Below are positions 33,576-43,205 of a stretch of 64,000 nucleotides of DNA, piece after piece (position 1 is the first letter of the stretch; each line of letters opens with the position of its first letter). A program made the position numbers and the translations under genes. Location of the stretch: contig NZ_FOWP01000009.1 in NCBI RefSeq assembly GCF_900115475.1, forward strand, positions 62,001-126,000, in the 5' to 3' direction. The notes under the pieces are model-generated. The model searched no databases, was not told the origin of the DNA, and worked only from the letters and a program-made list of their open reading frames with translations. Origin of the DNA: Ectopseudomonas composti (GTDB lineage: Bacteria; Pseudomonadota; Gammaproteobacteria; Pseudomonadales; Pseudomonadaceae).

Positions 33576-34772
33576 TTACAGTACGGCATGAATCGCGCGG
33601 GTGACGCTGTCCAGGTTGCCATGGTTCAGCGCGGCGACGCAGATGCGGCCGGTGCCAACGGCGTAGATGCCGAACTCGTTCTTCAGGCGTTCGACCTGCT
33701 CCACGGTGAGGCCGGAGTAGGAGAACATGCCGCGCTGTTCGGCAACGAAGCCGAAGTCGCGCTTGGCGCCCAGTGTCGCCAGTTGCTCGACCATGGCCAG
33801 GCGCATGCTGCGGATGCGGTCGCGCATTTCGCCCAGTTCGGCTTCCCACATGGCGCGCAGTTCCGGGCTGTTGAGCACGCTGGCGACTACGGTTGCACCA
33901 TGAGTCGGCGGGTTGGAGTAGTTGGTGCGGATCACGCGCTTGAGCTGCGACAGAACGCGGGTCGACTCTTCACGGCTGCTGGTGACCAGCGACAGGGCGC
34001 CGACACGCTCGCCATACAGCGAGAACGATTTGGAGAAGGAGCTGGAGACGAAGAACTCCAGGCCCGACTCGGCGAACAGGCGCACGGCTTCGGCGTCCTG
34101 GTCGATGCCGTCACCGAAGCCCTGGTAGGCGATGTCGAGGAAGGGCACGTGCTCGCGCTCGCGCAGCACTTCCAGCACGGCTTTCCAGTCTTCCGGCTGC
34201 AGATCGACGCCGGTCGGGTTGTGGCAGCAGGCGTGCAGCACGACGATGGAGCGTGCCGGCAGGTTGCGCAGGTCTTCGAGCATGCCGCCGCGGTTCACGC
34301 CGTTGCTGAACGGGTCGTAGTAGCGGTAGTTCTGCACCGGGAAGCCGGCGGATTCGAACAGGGCGCGGTGGTTTTCCCAGCTTGGGTCGCTGATGGCCAC
34401 GGTGGCGTCCGGCAGCAGGCGCTTGAGGAGGTCGGCGCCGATCTTCAGGGCGCCGGTACCGCCCAGGGCCTGGGTGGTGATCACGCGGCCGGCTTCGATC
34501 AGCGCTGCGCCCTTGCCGAACAGCAGTTCCTGCACGGCCTTGTCGTAGGCTGCGATGCCCTCGATCGGCAGGTAGCCACGCGGTGCGTGGGCCTCGATGC
34601 GCGCTTTTTCGGCTTCTGCGACGGCGCGCAGCAGCGGAATTCGCCCCTCCTCGTTGTAGTAGACACCCACGCCAAGGTTGACCTTGGCGGTGCGGGTGTC
34701 CGCGTTGAATGCTTCGTTGAGGCCCAGGATGGGATCGCGCGGAGCCATTTCGACGGCAGAGAAGAGACTCAT
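33576..34772 (-). CDS. tyrB: Aromatic amino acid aminotransferase
   Basis: TyrB transaminates phenylpyruvate, hydroxyphenylpyruvate and oxaloacetate with glutamate. The 398-residue protein starts MSLFSAVEMAPRDPILGL, an aspartate-aminotransferase family I start. It shows GYLPIEGIAAYD, HACCHNPTGVD, FLDIAYQGFGDG and the PLP lysine in SSSFSKSFSLYGERVG near residue 247. The frame is open further upstream but the ATG at 34770-34772 gives the conserved N-terminus. It runs opposite to uvrB, with a ~245-base shared upstream region, as in P. aeruginosa. Confidence 0.95.
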   Translation of the reverse strand: MSLFSAVEMAPRDPILGLNEAFNADTRTAKVNLGVGVYYNEEGRIPLLRAVAEAEKARIEAHAPRGYLPIEGIAAYDKAVQELLFGKGAALIEAGRVITTQALGGTGALKIGADLLKRLLPDATVAISDPSWENHRALFESAGFPVQNYRYYDPFSNGVNRGGMLEDLRNLPARSIVVLHACCHNPTGVDLQPEDWKAVLEVLREREHVPFLDIAYQGFGDGIDQDAEAVRLFAESGLEFFVSSSFSKSFSLYGERVGALSLVTSSREESTRVLSQLKRVIRTNYSNPPTHGATVVASVLNSPELRAMWEAELGEMRDRIRSMRLAMVEQLATLGAKRDFGFVAEQRGMFSYSGLTVEQVERLKNEFGIYAVGTGRICVAALNHGNLDSVTRAIHAVL

Positions 34773-35017
34773 GATGGGTGCGGCAACTCGAGTGAGGGGT
34801 GGGTGGCCAGGCGTCCCCGACAAAAGCGCTAGGGGGCGCGTAAACGGGGCGTTAGTATAACGACCCTGAATCCAGGGGGCGACAGCGCAAAGCCCTGAAT
34901 TAAGGCCTTTTGCCAGGTAATTCGACTCTATCTGGAACTATCGCCAACTCGCCCCGCAATTCATGGCTTTTGACGCAGTCCGAGAGGATGCGTCACAGCC
35001 ATTTGTCGAGGTACTGC

Positions 35018-37033
35018 ATGTCCGAGTTTCAGTTGGTGACCCGCTTCAAACCTGCCGGCGATCAGCCCGAGGCGATCCGGCAGATGGTCGAGGGGCTGGA
35101 GGCTGGGCTTTCGCACCAGACATTGCTCGGCGTGACTGGCTCAGGCAAGACTTTTTCCATCGCCAACGTGATTGCCCAGGTGCAGCGCCCGACCCTGGTG
35201 TTGGCGCCGAACAAGACCCTGGCCGCGCAGCTCTACGGCGAGTTCAAGGCGTTCTTCCCGAACAACGCGGTGGAGTACTTCGTCTCCTACTACGACTACT
35301 ACCAGCCCGAAGCCTACGTGCCGTCGTCCGACACCTTCATCGAGAAGGATGCCTCGATCAACGACCATATCGAGCAGATGCGCCTGTCGGCGACCAAGGC
35401 GCTGATCGAGCGTAAGGACGTGATCGTGGTCTGCACGGTTTCTTCGATCTACGGCTTGGGCAGTCCCGAGGAGTACCTGAAAATGGTGCTGCACCTCGAC
35501 CGTGGCGACAAGATGGATCAGCGTGCGTTGCTGCGCCGCCTGGCCGAGTTGCAGTACACGCGCAACGACATGGACTTCGCCCGGGCGACCTTCCGGGTGC
35601 GCGGTGATGTGATCGACGTTTTTCCGGCAGAGTCGGATCTGGAAGCCATTCGCGTCGAGCTGTTCGACGACGAAGTGGAGAGTATCAGTGCCTTCGACCC
35701 GCTCACCGGCGAGGTGATCCAGAAGCTGCCGCGCTTCACTTTCTACCCCAAGAGCCACTACGTCACGCCGCGTGAAACGCTGCTGGAGGCGGTGGAGCAC
35801 ATCAAGGTCGAGCTGCAGCAGCGCCTGGAGTACCTGCGTGGCGCGAACAAGCTGGTTGAGGCGCAGCGTCTGGAGCAGCGTACGCGCTTCGATCTGGAAA
35901 TGATCCTCGAGCTGGGTTATTGCAACGGCATCGAGAACTACTCGCGCTATCTCTCGGGCCGGCCATCTGGTGCGCCGCCACCCACGCTTTACGACTACCT
36001 GCCGGACGAGGCGCTGCTGGTGATCGACGAGTCCCACGTCTCGGTGCCGCAGGTCGGTGCCATGTACAAGGGCGACCGTTCGCGCAAGGAGACGTTGGTG
36101 GAATACGGCTTCCGCCTGCCTTCGGCGTTGGATAACCGACCGATGCGCTTCGAAGAGTGGGAGGCGGCCAGCCCGCAGACCATTTTCGTCTCTGCTACGC
36201 CGGGGCCTTACGAGGGTGAACATGCCGGACGCGTGGTGGAGCAGTTGGTGCGACCGACCGGCTTGGTCGACCCGCAGATCGAGGTGCGCCCGGCGCGCAC
36301 TCAGGTCGATGACCTGCTCTCGGAAATCCGCTTGCGGGTGGCGTCGGGCGATCGCGTGTTGGTCACCACGCTGACCAAGCGCATGGCCGAGGACTTGACC
36401 GATTATCTGGGTGACCATGACGTCAAGGTGCGTTACCTGCACTCGGACATCGATACCGTGGAGCGGGTAGAGATCATTCGCGACCTGCGCCTGGGCGCTT
36501 TCGACGTGCTGGTGGGCATCAACCTATTGCGTGAGGGGCTGGACATGCCCGAGGTGTCGCTGGTGGCGATCCTCGATGCGGATAAGGAAGGCTTCCTGCG
36601 CAGCGAGCGCTCGTTGATCCAGACCATTGGCCGGGCGGCACGTAACCTCAACGGCAGGGCAATTCTCTACGCCGACAACATGACCGGATCGATGCAGCGC
36701 GCCATCGGTGAGACCGAGCGCCGTCGCGCCAAGCAGGTCGCGTTCAACGAGGCCAATGGCATTGTACCCAAGGGCGTGCAGAAGGACGTCAAGGACATTC
36801 TTGAAGGTGCCGTTGTGCCGGGGGCGCGCAGCAACAAGCGCAAGGGCATGGCCAAGGCAGCGGAGGAGAGCGCGCGTTACGAGAACGAACTGCGCTCACC
36901 GAGTGAGATCACCAAGCGTATTCGTCAGCTGGAAGAGAAGATGTATGCCCTGGCGCGCGACCTGGAGTTCGAGGCTGCGGCGCAGTTGCGTGACGAGATT
37001 CAGAAGCTGCGTGATCGGTTGTTGCAGGTTTGA
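35018..37033 (+). CDS. uvrB: Excinuclease ABC subunit B
   Basis: UvrB is the damage-checking helicase-like core of nucleotide excision repair. The 671 residues have Walker A GVTGSGKTFSIAN (near 39-48), the beta-hairpin YYDYYQPEAYVP, DESHVSVPQ, SATPGPYE, LREGLDMPEVSLVAILDAD and a C-terminal UVR domain (RQLEEKMYALARDLEFEAA) that meets UvrC. ATG 35018 gives MSEFQLVTRFKPAGDQP, the conserved start; the 36 extra codons upstream do not resemble the family. I looked for a LexA box upstream and found none. Confidence 0.97.
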   Translation: MSEFQLVTRFKPAGDQPEAIRQMVEGLEAGLSHQTLLGVTGSGKTFSIANVIAQVQRPTLVLAPNKTLAAQLYGEFKAFFPNNAVEYFVSYYDYYQPEAYVPSSDTFIEKDASINDHIEQMRLSATKALIERKDVIVVCTVSSIYGLGSPEEYLKMVLHLDRGDKMDQRALLRRLAELQYTRNDMDFARATFRVRGDVIDVFPAESDLEAIRVELFDDEVESISAFDPLTGEVIQKLPRFTFYPKSHYVTPRETLLEAVEHIKVELQQRLEYLRGANKLVEAQRLEQRTRFDLEMILELGYCNGIENYSRYLSGRPSGAPPPTLYDYLPDEALLVIDESHVSVPQVGAMYKGDRSRKETLVEYGFRLPSALDNRPMRFEEWEAASPQTIFVSATPGPYEGEHAGRVVEQLVRPTGLVDPQIEVRPARTQVDDLLSEIRLRVASGDRVLVTTLTKRMAEDLTDYLGDHDVKVRYLHSDIDTVERVEIIRDLRLGAFDVLVGINLLREGLDMPEVSLVAILDADKEGFLRSERSLIQTIGRAARNLNGRAILYADNMTGSMQRAIGETERRRAKQVAFNEANGIVPKGVQKDVKDILEGAVVPGARSNKRKGMAKAAEESARYENELRSPSEITKRIRQLEEKMYALARDLEFEAAAQLRDEIQKLRDRLLQV

Positions 37034-37060
37034 CGTTACCGCGTGGCGCGGGGCTACCTG

Positions 37061-37377
37061 TGTAGGAGCCCCGCCCCGGGGCGAAGCTTTTGGCTCTGCG
37101 GTGTTCTCTCAATTCGCCGCGTGGTGCGGCTCCGTCAGGGTGGTGCGGTGCCAGTGGAATGTGTGTAGGAGCGGCTTCAGCCGCGACAAACCATCGCCGC
37201 TAAAGCGCCTCCCACAAAGGTTGATACCGCAGACCGCGTAGCCCGGATGCAATCCGGGGCCAGCAGCCCGAGCTCCCCGGATTACATCCAGGCTACGGTC
37301 CTGTTGGAGCCCCCGCTCGGCGCGAAGCTTTTGGCTTTGCGGTGTTCTCTCGATTCGCCGCGGGGCGCGGCTCCTAC
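37061..37377. repeat. REP/BIME-like repeat mosaic after uvrB
   Basis: The ~350-base gap between uvrB and the efflux operon is filled by palindromes. Two ~75-base direct copies (37061-37133 and 37302-37377) share GGCGCGAAGCTTTTGGCT-like and GCGGTGTTCTCT segments. Between them are a TGTAGGAGCGGCTTCAGCCG element (37164-37220) and an inverted-repeat element (37238-37296) with arms GTAGCCCGGATGCAATCCGG and its near-complement. No gene is present. Confidence 0.8.
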
Positions 37378-37384
37378 AGTAGGT

Positions 37385-38938
37385 TCAATGCGCTGCGCCA
37401 CCGCCCGCCATGTTCTGTGGCAGTTTTCGTGTCAGCAGGATCGCTAGCATGCTCACCGCCAGGGCGATGCCGATGAAATGGAAGGCATCGTTGTAGGCCA
37501 TGATAATTGCCTGTTCATGCACGATCTGGCTGAGCTTGGCCAGCGCCGCCTGCTCGCTGCCCAATGTCTGCGTCAGCAGGTGCAGGCGCTCTTCGACCTG
37601 CGGGTTGGTCGGTACGATGGATTCGCGCAGGTAGTCGAAATAGACCTTGGCGCGAGCGTCCAGCAGGGTCGCCAGCAGGGCGATGCCGATGGCGCCACCC
37701 AGGTTGCGCAGGATGTTGAACAGGCTGGAGGCCGAGCCGGCGTCCTGCGGCATGATGTAGGCCGTGGCAATCAGCGATACCGTGACCATCACCAGCGGCT
37801 GGCCCAGCGCGCGTACGATCTGGATATGATTGAACTGTGGGCCGGCGAAGTCAGGGTTGAGCACGCCGGAGAAGAAACTCGCCGCGCCGAACAGGGCGAA
37901 ACCCAGGGCGCACAGCCATTTTGGCGAGATGATCTTCATCAGCTTGGGTACCAGTGGGATCAGGAATAGCTGCGGTACGCCCATCCACATGATCACCTCG
38001 CCGATCTGCATGGCGTTGTAGCCCTGGATCTGCGCCAGGTATAGCGGCAGCACATAGATCGAGCCATATAGCCCGACGCCGAGCCCCAGGCTGGAGATGC
38101 TGGCCAGGCCGAAGTTGCGCTCGCGCAGCACGCCGAGGTTGATCAGCGGGTTGGGACGGGAGATCTGCAGCATGACGAACAGGATCAGGCTGACCAGCGC
38201 CACGCTGCCGAGCCCCACGATCAGTTGCGATTCCAGCCAATCCTTGCGATGGCCCTCTTCGAGAAATACCTGCAGGCAACCCAGGCCAAGGCCCAGGGTG
38301 AGGATGCCGGCATAGTCGGTGGTCTTCAGCAGCTCCCAGTGTGGCGCCTTTTTCTCCAAGCCGTAGAGCAGGCCGGCGATCATCAGCAGACCGGGCGGCA
38401 CGTTGATGTAGAAGATGTATTCCCAGCCCCAGTTCTCGGTCAGCCAGCCGCCCAGCGTCGGGCCGATGGAGGGGGCGAAAGTGGCGGTGATGGCGAACAG
38501 TGCCATGCCCTTGGCGCGGTGATGCTCGGGCAGCTTGATCAGCGTCATGGTGAACGCCAGTGGTATCAACGCGCCGCCTGTGAAGCCCTGCAATGCGCGG
38601 AACACGATCATGCTTTCCAGGCTCCAGGCCAGGGAGCAGAGCAGCGAGGCGATCAGAAAGCCCACCGACACCCACACCGCCAGGCGCCGCGCCGAGAGCA
38701 ACTGCACCAGCCAGGCGGTCAGCGGGATCATGATGATCTCCGCGACCAGGTAGGAGGTGGAAATCCATGAGCCTTCCTCCAGCGTGGCGGACAGCGCGCC
38801 CTGGATGTCCTTCAGCGAAGAGTTGGTGATCTGGATATCCAGCACCGCCATGAAGGCGCCGAGCATGGCGCTCATCACCGCGATCCAGTCGCGGCGGCTG
38901 GGTTCCGCCGTGGGGCGGATCAGTGCATCACCCGCCAT
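37385..38938 (-). CDS. DHA2-family (EmrB-type) multidrug efflux transporter
   Basis: A 517-residue, 14-segment major facilitator protein. The first segments hold MLGAFMAVLDIQITNSSLKDIQGAL, the EmrB-type TM1 motif with the conserved Asp, then WISTSYLVAEIIMIPLTAWL and the RALQGFTGGALIPLAF motif C-like stretch in TM5. It should export hydrophobic compounds by proton antiport with the membrane fusion protein encoded just upstream; they overlap by 11 bases. No outer-membrane channel gene is in the operon, so it probably borrows one. Substrate unknown. Confidence 0.92.
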   Translation of the reverse strand: MAGDALIRPTAEPSRRDWIAVMSAMLGAFMAVLDIQITNSSLKDIQGALSATLEEGSWISTSYLVAEIIMIPLTAWLVQLLSARRLAVWVSVGFLIASLLCSLAWSLESMIVFRALQGFTGGALIPLAFTMTLIKLPEHHRAKGMALFAITATFAPSIGPTLGGWLTENWGWEYIFYINVPPGLLMIAGLLYGLEKKAPHWELLKTTDYAGILTLGLGLGCLQVFLEEGHRKDWLESQLIVGLGSVALVSLILFVMLQISRPNPLINLGVLRERNFGLASISSLGLGVGLYGSIYVLPLYLAQIQGYNAMQIGEVIMWMGVPQLFLIPLVPKLMKIISPKWLCALGFALFGAASFFSGVLNPDFAGPQFNHIQIVRALGQPLVMVTVSLIATAYIMPQDAGSASSLFNILRNLGGAIGIALLATLLDARAKVYFDYLRESIVPTNPQVEERLHLLTQTLGSEQAALAKLSQIVHEQAIIMAYNDAFHFIGIALAVSMLAILLTRKLPQNMAGGGAAH

Positions 38939-39977
38939 GGCTTTCGTCGCCGCGCAGATCCACGGTGACTTCTACCGACATGCCGGGGCGGATCAGCCCG
39001 CGCAGTGGGTTGTCGGCGGCGAAGGTCAGTTTGACCGGGATGCGCTGCACCACCTTGGTGAAGTTGCCGGTGGCGTTGTCCGGCGGCAGCAGGCTGAATT
39101 GCGCGCCAGAAGCGGCAAATAGGCTGTCGATGCGGCCTTCGATGGGTGTGTCCGGGTAGCTGTCGAACAGCAGTTCGGCCTTCTGGCCGGGACGCATGCG
39201 GCCAATCTGGGTTTCCTTGAAGTTGGCCTGAATCCAGATGTCCTGATCCGGCACCAGCGACAGCAGGTAGGCGCCGCTTTGCACGATCTGGCCCTCGCGT
39301 GCCGAGCGCTGGCCGACCAGGCCGCTGATAGGCGCATGGATTTGCGTGCGCGACAGGTTGAGGTCGGCCTGTTCCAGGTCAGCCTGTGCAGAAAGAATCA
39401 GTGCGTCCAGGCGTTTGAGCTCGGCTTCCAGGCTGGCAACCTGCTGCCGCTGAGCCTGCAGATCGGCCTGGGCCTTGGCCACTTGCGAGCGGGCCACGCG
39501 GTTGTCGGCGGCCAGGGTGGTGACGCGTTCTTCGGATACATAACCCGGCTTGCGCAGGGTCTGGGCGCGGCCAAGATCGAGCTTGGAGCGATCAAGCGTG
39601 GCCTGACTGGCAGCGACGTCAGCCTGGCTGGCGGCAATCAGGCTGGCCTGCTGGTCGAGTTTGCTCTGCGCCTGGGCGCGCTCGGCCCGATGGGTTTCCA
39701 GGGCGGCGAGGGCGCGCTGGCGAGCGAGGCGGAAGTCGGCATCTTCCAGTACCGCCAGAAGCTGACCGGCTTCGACGTGCTGGTTGTCACGCACCAGCAC
39801 TTTCTCGATTCGTGCGTTCAATTGGCTGGAGACGCGGGTGATCTCGCCCTGCACATAAGCGTTGTCGGTGCTCTCATGATAGCGACCGACCAATAGCCAG
39901 TGGGCGAGCAGGGCGCCACTGATCAGCACCAGCAGGATCACGAAGACAAAGAGACGGCGTTGCAGTTTGGCAGGCAT
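38928..39977 (-). CDS. HlyD/EmrA-type membrane fusion protein
   Basis: A 349-residue periplasmic adaptor. One N-terminal membrane segment (FVFVILLVLISGALLAHWLL, about 11-30) is followed by a lipoyl-like domain (YVQGEITRVSSQLNARIEKV), a long coiled coil (about 75-195) and the matching lipoyl half with RTQIHAPISGLVGQRSAREGQIV. It links the EmrB-like pump to an outer-membrane protein. It starts the efflux operon and reads away from the LysR gene at 40085. Confidence 0.93.
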   Translation of the reverse strand: MPAKLQRRLFVFVILLVLISGALLAHWLLVGRYHESTDNAYVQGEITRVSSQLNARIEKVLVRDNQHVEAGQLLAVLEDADFRLARQRALAALETHRAERAQAQSKLDQQASLIAASQADVAASQATLDRSKLDLGRAQTLRKPGYVSEERVTTLAADNRVARSQVAKAQADLQAQRQQVASLEAELKRLDALILSAQADLEQADLNLSRTQIHAPISGLVGQRSAREGQIVQSGAYLLSLVPDQDIWIQANFKETQIGRMRPGQKAELLFDSYPDTPIEGRIDSLFAASGAQFSLLPPDNATGNFTKVVQRIPVKLTFAADNPLRGLIRPGMSVEVTVDLRGDESHGG

Positions 39978-40006
39978 GCTTGAGGCTCGGGATGCGGCAG
40001 GGAAAT

Positions 40007-40030
40007 GTAAGTAAATTTAACAGTGTTCCC
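40007..40030. promoter_or_regulatory. AT-rich dyad between efflux operon and LysR gene
   Basis: The 107-base divergent region holds a short AT-rich dyad (GTAAATTTAAC, 40010-40022) that is a plausible LysR-type T-N11-A operator. The position between a regulator and its likely target is the main support; no -35/-10 pairs were assigned. Confidence 0.3.
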
Positions 40031-40084
40031 TTTGCGCTAGTAGACTCTAGGCTTGGCATGCTTTGTTGCGTATGAGGAACAATC

Positions 40085-41005
40085 ATGGGGCTTGATGATG
40101 CTTTGATCTTTACCCGGGTGGTGGAATGCCACAGCTTCACTCAGGCAGCGACCAGTCTGGGGATGCAGAAGTCCACGGTGAGCCGGCGCATCGCGTTGCT
40201 CGAAGAGCGCCTGGCTGTGCGTTTGCTCAATCGCACCACGCGCAAGTTGCGTCTGACTGAAGTCGGGCAGGCGTACTACGAGCGCTGCCGGCAGATCATG
40301 CTCGACTTCGCCGAAGCCGAGCAGGCAGTGATGCAGCTGCAGCGCGAGCCGTCGGGGCTGTTGCGGATCACTTCGCCGATCGAGTTCGGCCAGCTGTTTC
40401 TTGGGCGAGTACTGGGTGAGTTCATGCGTCAGTACCCGCAGATCGATGCCGAGGTGGAGCTGACCTCGCGCTTGGTGGACCCGCTGGAGGAGGGCGTGGA
40501 TATCGCCATCCAGGTCGGCCAGCCGCAGGATTCCACTCTTATTGCGCGCAAATTGTTCGAAAGCGGCCGGCGCCTGTGCGCCAGCCCTGCCTATCTGGCC
40601 GCGCATGGCACGCCGCGCAGCGTCGCCGAGCTGGAAGGGCATCGAGCGATCCTGCTGCAGCACGATGCGCCGCGTTACTGGCCGCTACTGGGTGAGCATC
40701 TACCGTGTCAGCGGGTGATGACCTGCAACAATATCACCTTCGCCCGTGAGGCGACGCTGGCGGGGGCGGGGATTTCTGGCCTGCCGGTGATGATCAGTGA
40801 GGAGGCGGTGCGCAGCGGGCGCCTGGTCGAGCTGCTGCCCGAAGCACGACTGCCGGTGGGCGAGGTCTATGCGATCTACCCGTCACGGCGCTTCCAGGCG
40901 ATGAAGGTCAAGACTTTCCTCGACTTCCTCATCACCAGCTTGCCGATCACCCGTGGCGGGTTGCTGGAGCCAGGGGCCGCCGGCCTGCTAACATCGCCCG
41001 CTTGA
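40085..41005 (+). CDS. LysR-family transcriptional regulator (efflux operon)
   Basis: A 306-residue LysR protein. The winged helix is at about 1-60 (VVECHSFTQAATSLGMQKSTVSRRIALLEERL), of the subgroup with STVSRRI. The effector domain (about 90-295) contains LRITSPIEFG and the GISGLP turn. It is divergent from the emrAB-like genes, so it probably controls them; whether as activator or repressor is not clear. The effector is unknown. gltX follows on the same strand after 33 bases but is not functionally linked. Confidence 0.92.
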   Translation: MGLDDALIFTRVVECHSFTQAATSLGMQKSTVSRRIALLEERLAVRLLNRTTRKLRLTEVGQAYYERCRQIMLDFAEAEQAVMQLQREPSGLLRITSPIEFGQLFLGRVLGEFMRQYPQIDAEVELTSRLVDPLEEGVDIAIQVGQPQDSTLIARKLFESGRRLCASPAYLAAHGTPRSVAELEGHRAILLQHDAPRYWPLLGEHLPCQRVMTCNNITFAREATLAGAGISGLPVMISEEAVRSGRLVELLPEARLPVGEVYAIYPSRRFQAMKVKTFLDFLITSLPITRGGLLEPGAAGLLTSPA

Positions 41006-41038
41006 TTCAAACCTCGTGTCTTCCTTCCGAGAGCATCC

Positions 41039-42520
41039 ATGACCACCGTCCGTACCCGTATCGCGCCATCGCCAACCGGCGACCCCCATGTCGGCACCGC
41101 TTATATCGCGCTGTTCAACCTGTGCTTCGCTCGCCAGCACGGTGGCCAGTTCATCCTGCGCATCGAAGACACCGACCAACTGCGTTCGACGCGTGAGTCC
41201 GAACAGCAGATTTTCGACGCCCTGCGTTGGCTGGGTATCGAGTGGGACGAGGGCCCGGACGTCGGCGGCCCACATGGCCCGTACCGTCAGAGCGAGCGCG
41301 GCGAGATCTACAAGAAATATTCGGACGAACTGGTCGCCAAGGGCCATGCGTTCCCGTGCTTCTGCTCCGCCGAGCGTCTCGATGAAGTGCGTGCGCAGCA
41401 GATGGCCAACAAGGAAACGCCGCGTTACGACGGCCACTGCATGCATATGGAGCCTGCCGAGGCGCAGCGCCGTATTGCCGCAGGCGAATCGCATGTCGTG
41501 CGCATGAAGGTGCCGAGTGAAGGCGTCTGCGTGGTGCCAGACATGCTCCGTGGCGATGTCGAGATTCCATGGGATCGCATGGACATGCAGGTGTTGATGA
41601 AGGCCGATGGCCTGCCGACCTATTTCCTGGCCAACGTGGTCGACGACCACCTGATGGGCATCACTCACGTGCTGCGCGGTGAGGAATGGCTGCCATCGGC
41701 GCCCAAGCTGATCAAGCTGTATGAATACTTTGGCTGGGAGCAGCCGGCGCTGTGCTACATGCCGCTGCTGCGCAATCCGGACAAGAGCAAGCTGTCCAAA
41801 CGCAAGAACCCCACCAGCATCACCTTCTACGAGCGCATGGGCTACCTGCCGCAGGCCATGCTCAACTACCTCGGCCGCATGGGCTGGTCGATGCCGGACG
41901 AGCGCGAGAAGTTCTCTCTGAACGAGATGATCGAACACTTCGACATCAACCGCGTGTCGCTGGGCGGGCCGATCTTCGATCTGGAAAAGCTCTCCTGGCT
42001 CAATGGCCAGTGGCTGCGTGAGCTGCCGGTGGAAACCTTCGCTGCCGAAGTGCAGAAGTGGGCGCTCAACCCCGAATACCTGATGAAGATTGCGCCGCAC
42101 GTGCAGGGCAGGGTGGAAACCTTCAGCCAGATCGCACCGTTGGCCGGCTTTTTCTTCTCCGGTGGCCTGAACCTGGATGCCAAGCTGTTCGAGCACAAGA
42201 AGCTCTCGGCCGATCAGGTGCGTCAGCTGATGCAGCTGATCCTGTGGAAGCTCGAGTCGTTGCGTCAGTGGGAAAAGGAGCGCATCACCGGCTGCATCCA
42301 GGCTGTGGTCGAGCATCTTGAACTGAAGCTGCGTGACGCCATGCCGCTGATGTTCGCGGCGATCACCGGTCAGGCCAGCTCGGTATCGGTGCTCGATGCC
42401 ATGGAAATCCTCGGCCCGGATCTGACCCGCTTCCGCCTGCGCCAGGCGCTGGAGCTGCTCGGCGGTACCTCGAAGAAAGAGACCAAGGAGTGGGAGAAGC
42501 TGCTGGCCAGCATCGCTTGA
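41039..42520 (+). CDS. gltX: Glutamate-tRNA ligase
   Basis: GltX charges tRNA-Glu. The 493-residue class I synthetase has the HIGH-type motif PSPTGDPHVGTAY (about 9-21), IEDTDQLRSTRESE, and KLSKRKNP (the KMSKS equivalent, near 250), then the discriminating anticodon-binding helical domain. The usual zinc-region cysteines are partly kept (FPCFCSAERLD). It lies just upstream of two tRNA-Glu genes, as in P. aeruginosa. A REP-like palindrome begins 8 bases after the stop. Confidence 0.97.
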   Translation: MTTVRTRIAPSPTGDPHVGTAYIALFNLCFARQHGGQFILRIEDTDQLRSTRESEQQIFDALRWLGIEWDEGPDVGGPHGPYRQSERGEIYKKYSDELVAKGHAFPCFCSAERLDEVRAQQMANKETPRYDGHCMHMEPAEAQRRIAAGESHVVRMKVPSEGVCVVPDMLRGDVEIPWDRMDMQVLMKADGLPTYFLANVVDDHLMGITHVLRGEEWLPSAPKLIKLYEYFGWEQPALCYMPLLRNPDKSKLSKRKNPTSITFYERMGYLPQAMLNYLGRMGWSMPDEREKFSLNEMIEHFDINRVSLGGPIFDLEKLSWLNGQWLRELPVETFAAEVQKWALNPEYLMKIAPHVQGRVETFSQIAPLAGFFFSGGLNLDAKLFEHKKLSADQVRQLMQLILWKLESLRQWEKERITGCIQAVVEHLELKLRDAMPLMFAAITGQASSVSVLDAMEILGPDLTRFRLRQALELLGGTSKKETKEWEKLLASIA

Positions 42521-42527
42521 TGCCTTC

Positions 42528-42591
42528 GTAGGGTACGCCGTGCGCACCGCGTGCTGTGCTGTCGAGCATTGGTGCGCATGGCGCACCCTAC
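42528..42591. repeat. GTAGGGTGCGC palindrome, copy A
   Basis: Outer arms GTAGGGTACGCCGTGCGCAC and a downstream near-complement ending GGCGCACCCTAC flank a variable centre. Related to copies at 47385 and 54651. It lies between gltX and the tRNA promoter and could fold as a terminator-like hairpin in RNA. Confidence 0.8.
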
Positions 42592-42674
42592 GATTATGCC
42601 GGCGTTTGATCGTCAGGTTGGCTCTAAGTAATTGTTCTAGTGGCAAAAACTTTTGGCTGGCAGGAAAAATGTTG

Positions 42675-42703
42675 TTGACAGCCAATCGGGGCGCTCTTAA
42701 CAT
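42675..42703 (+). promoter_or_regulatory. Sigma-70 promoter of the tRNA-Ala/Glu cluster
   Basis: TTGACA at 42675-42680 and TAACAT at 42698-42703 are 17 bases apart. A GC-rich run (GCGCCCC) follows directly, as in stringently controlled stable RNA promoters. The first tRNA begins 18 bases after the -10. Confidence 0.85.
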
Positions 42704-42721
42704 GCGCCCCGTCCTCGAGAT

Positions 42722-42797
<76 letters not shown>

Positions 42798-42857
42798 ATC
42801 TCGACTCCTTCGGGAGTGCCAGAATCGATGTGAATCGGTTCGCGATTAGGGTCTTGC

Positions 42858-42933
42858 GTCCCCTTCGTCTAGTGGCCTAGGACACCGCCCTTTCACGGCG
42901 GTAACAGGGGTTCGAGTCCCCTAGGGGACGCCA
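42858..42933 (+). tRNA. tRNA-Glu (TTC), copy 1
   Basis: A 76-base tRNA: acceptor GTCCCCT with AGGGGAC, D arm GTCTAGTGGCCTAGGAC, anticodon loop CTTTCAC (TTC), T arm GGGTTCGAGTCCC, encoded CCA. Identical to the copy at 43105. Confidence 0.97.
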
Positions 42934-42980
42934 TTATTCCAGCCGCAACGCCAAGGCGTTGCAGCCGACCGCAAGGTTTC

Positions 42981-43056
<76 letters not shown>

Positions 43057-43104
43057 ATCACACACAAGGCCAGCCTAGCGCTGGCCTTGTCGTTCGAAGG
43101 TTTC

Positions 43105-43180
43105 GTCCCCTTCGTCTAGTGGCCTAGGACACCGCCCTTTCACGGCGGTAACAGGGGTTCGAGTCCCCTAGGGGACGCCA
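43105..43180 (+). tRNA. tRNA-Glu (TTC), copy 2
   Basis: Same 76-base sequence as the gene at 42858, ending in encoded CCA. Last gene of the tRNA cluster; the terminator follows 25 bases later. Confidence 0.97.
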
Positions 43181-43205
43181 TTTTCTTGCCGCATTTGCGG
43201 AGCCC

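Noticed and set aside
33492..34832. 446-codon plus-strand frame opposite tyrB
   Set aside because: Shadow of tyrB; composition is Ala/Gly/Gln/Val-rich and not protein-like.
34773..35017. LexA box for uvrB
   Set aside because: No CTG-N10-CAG palindrome of the right shape is visible between tyrB and uvrB.
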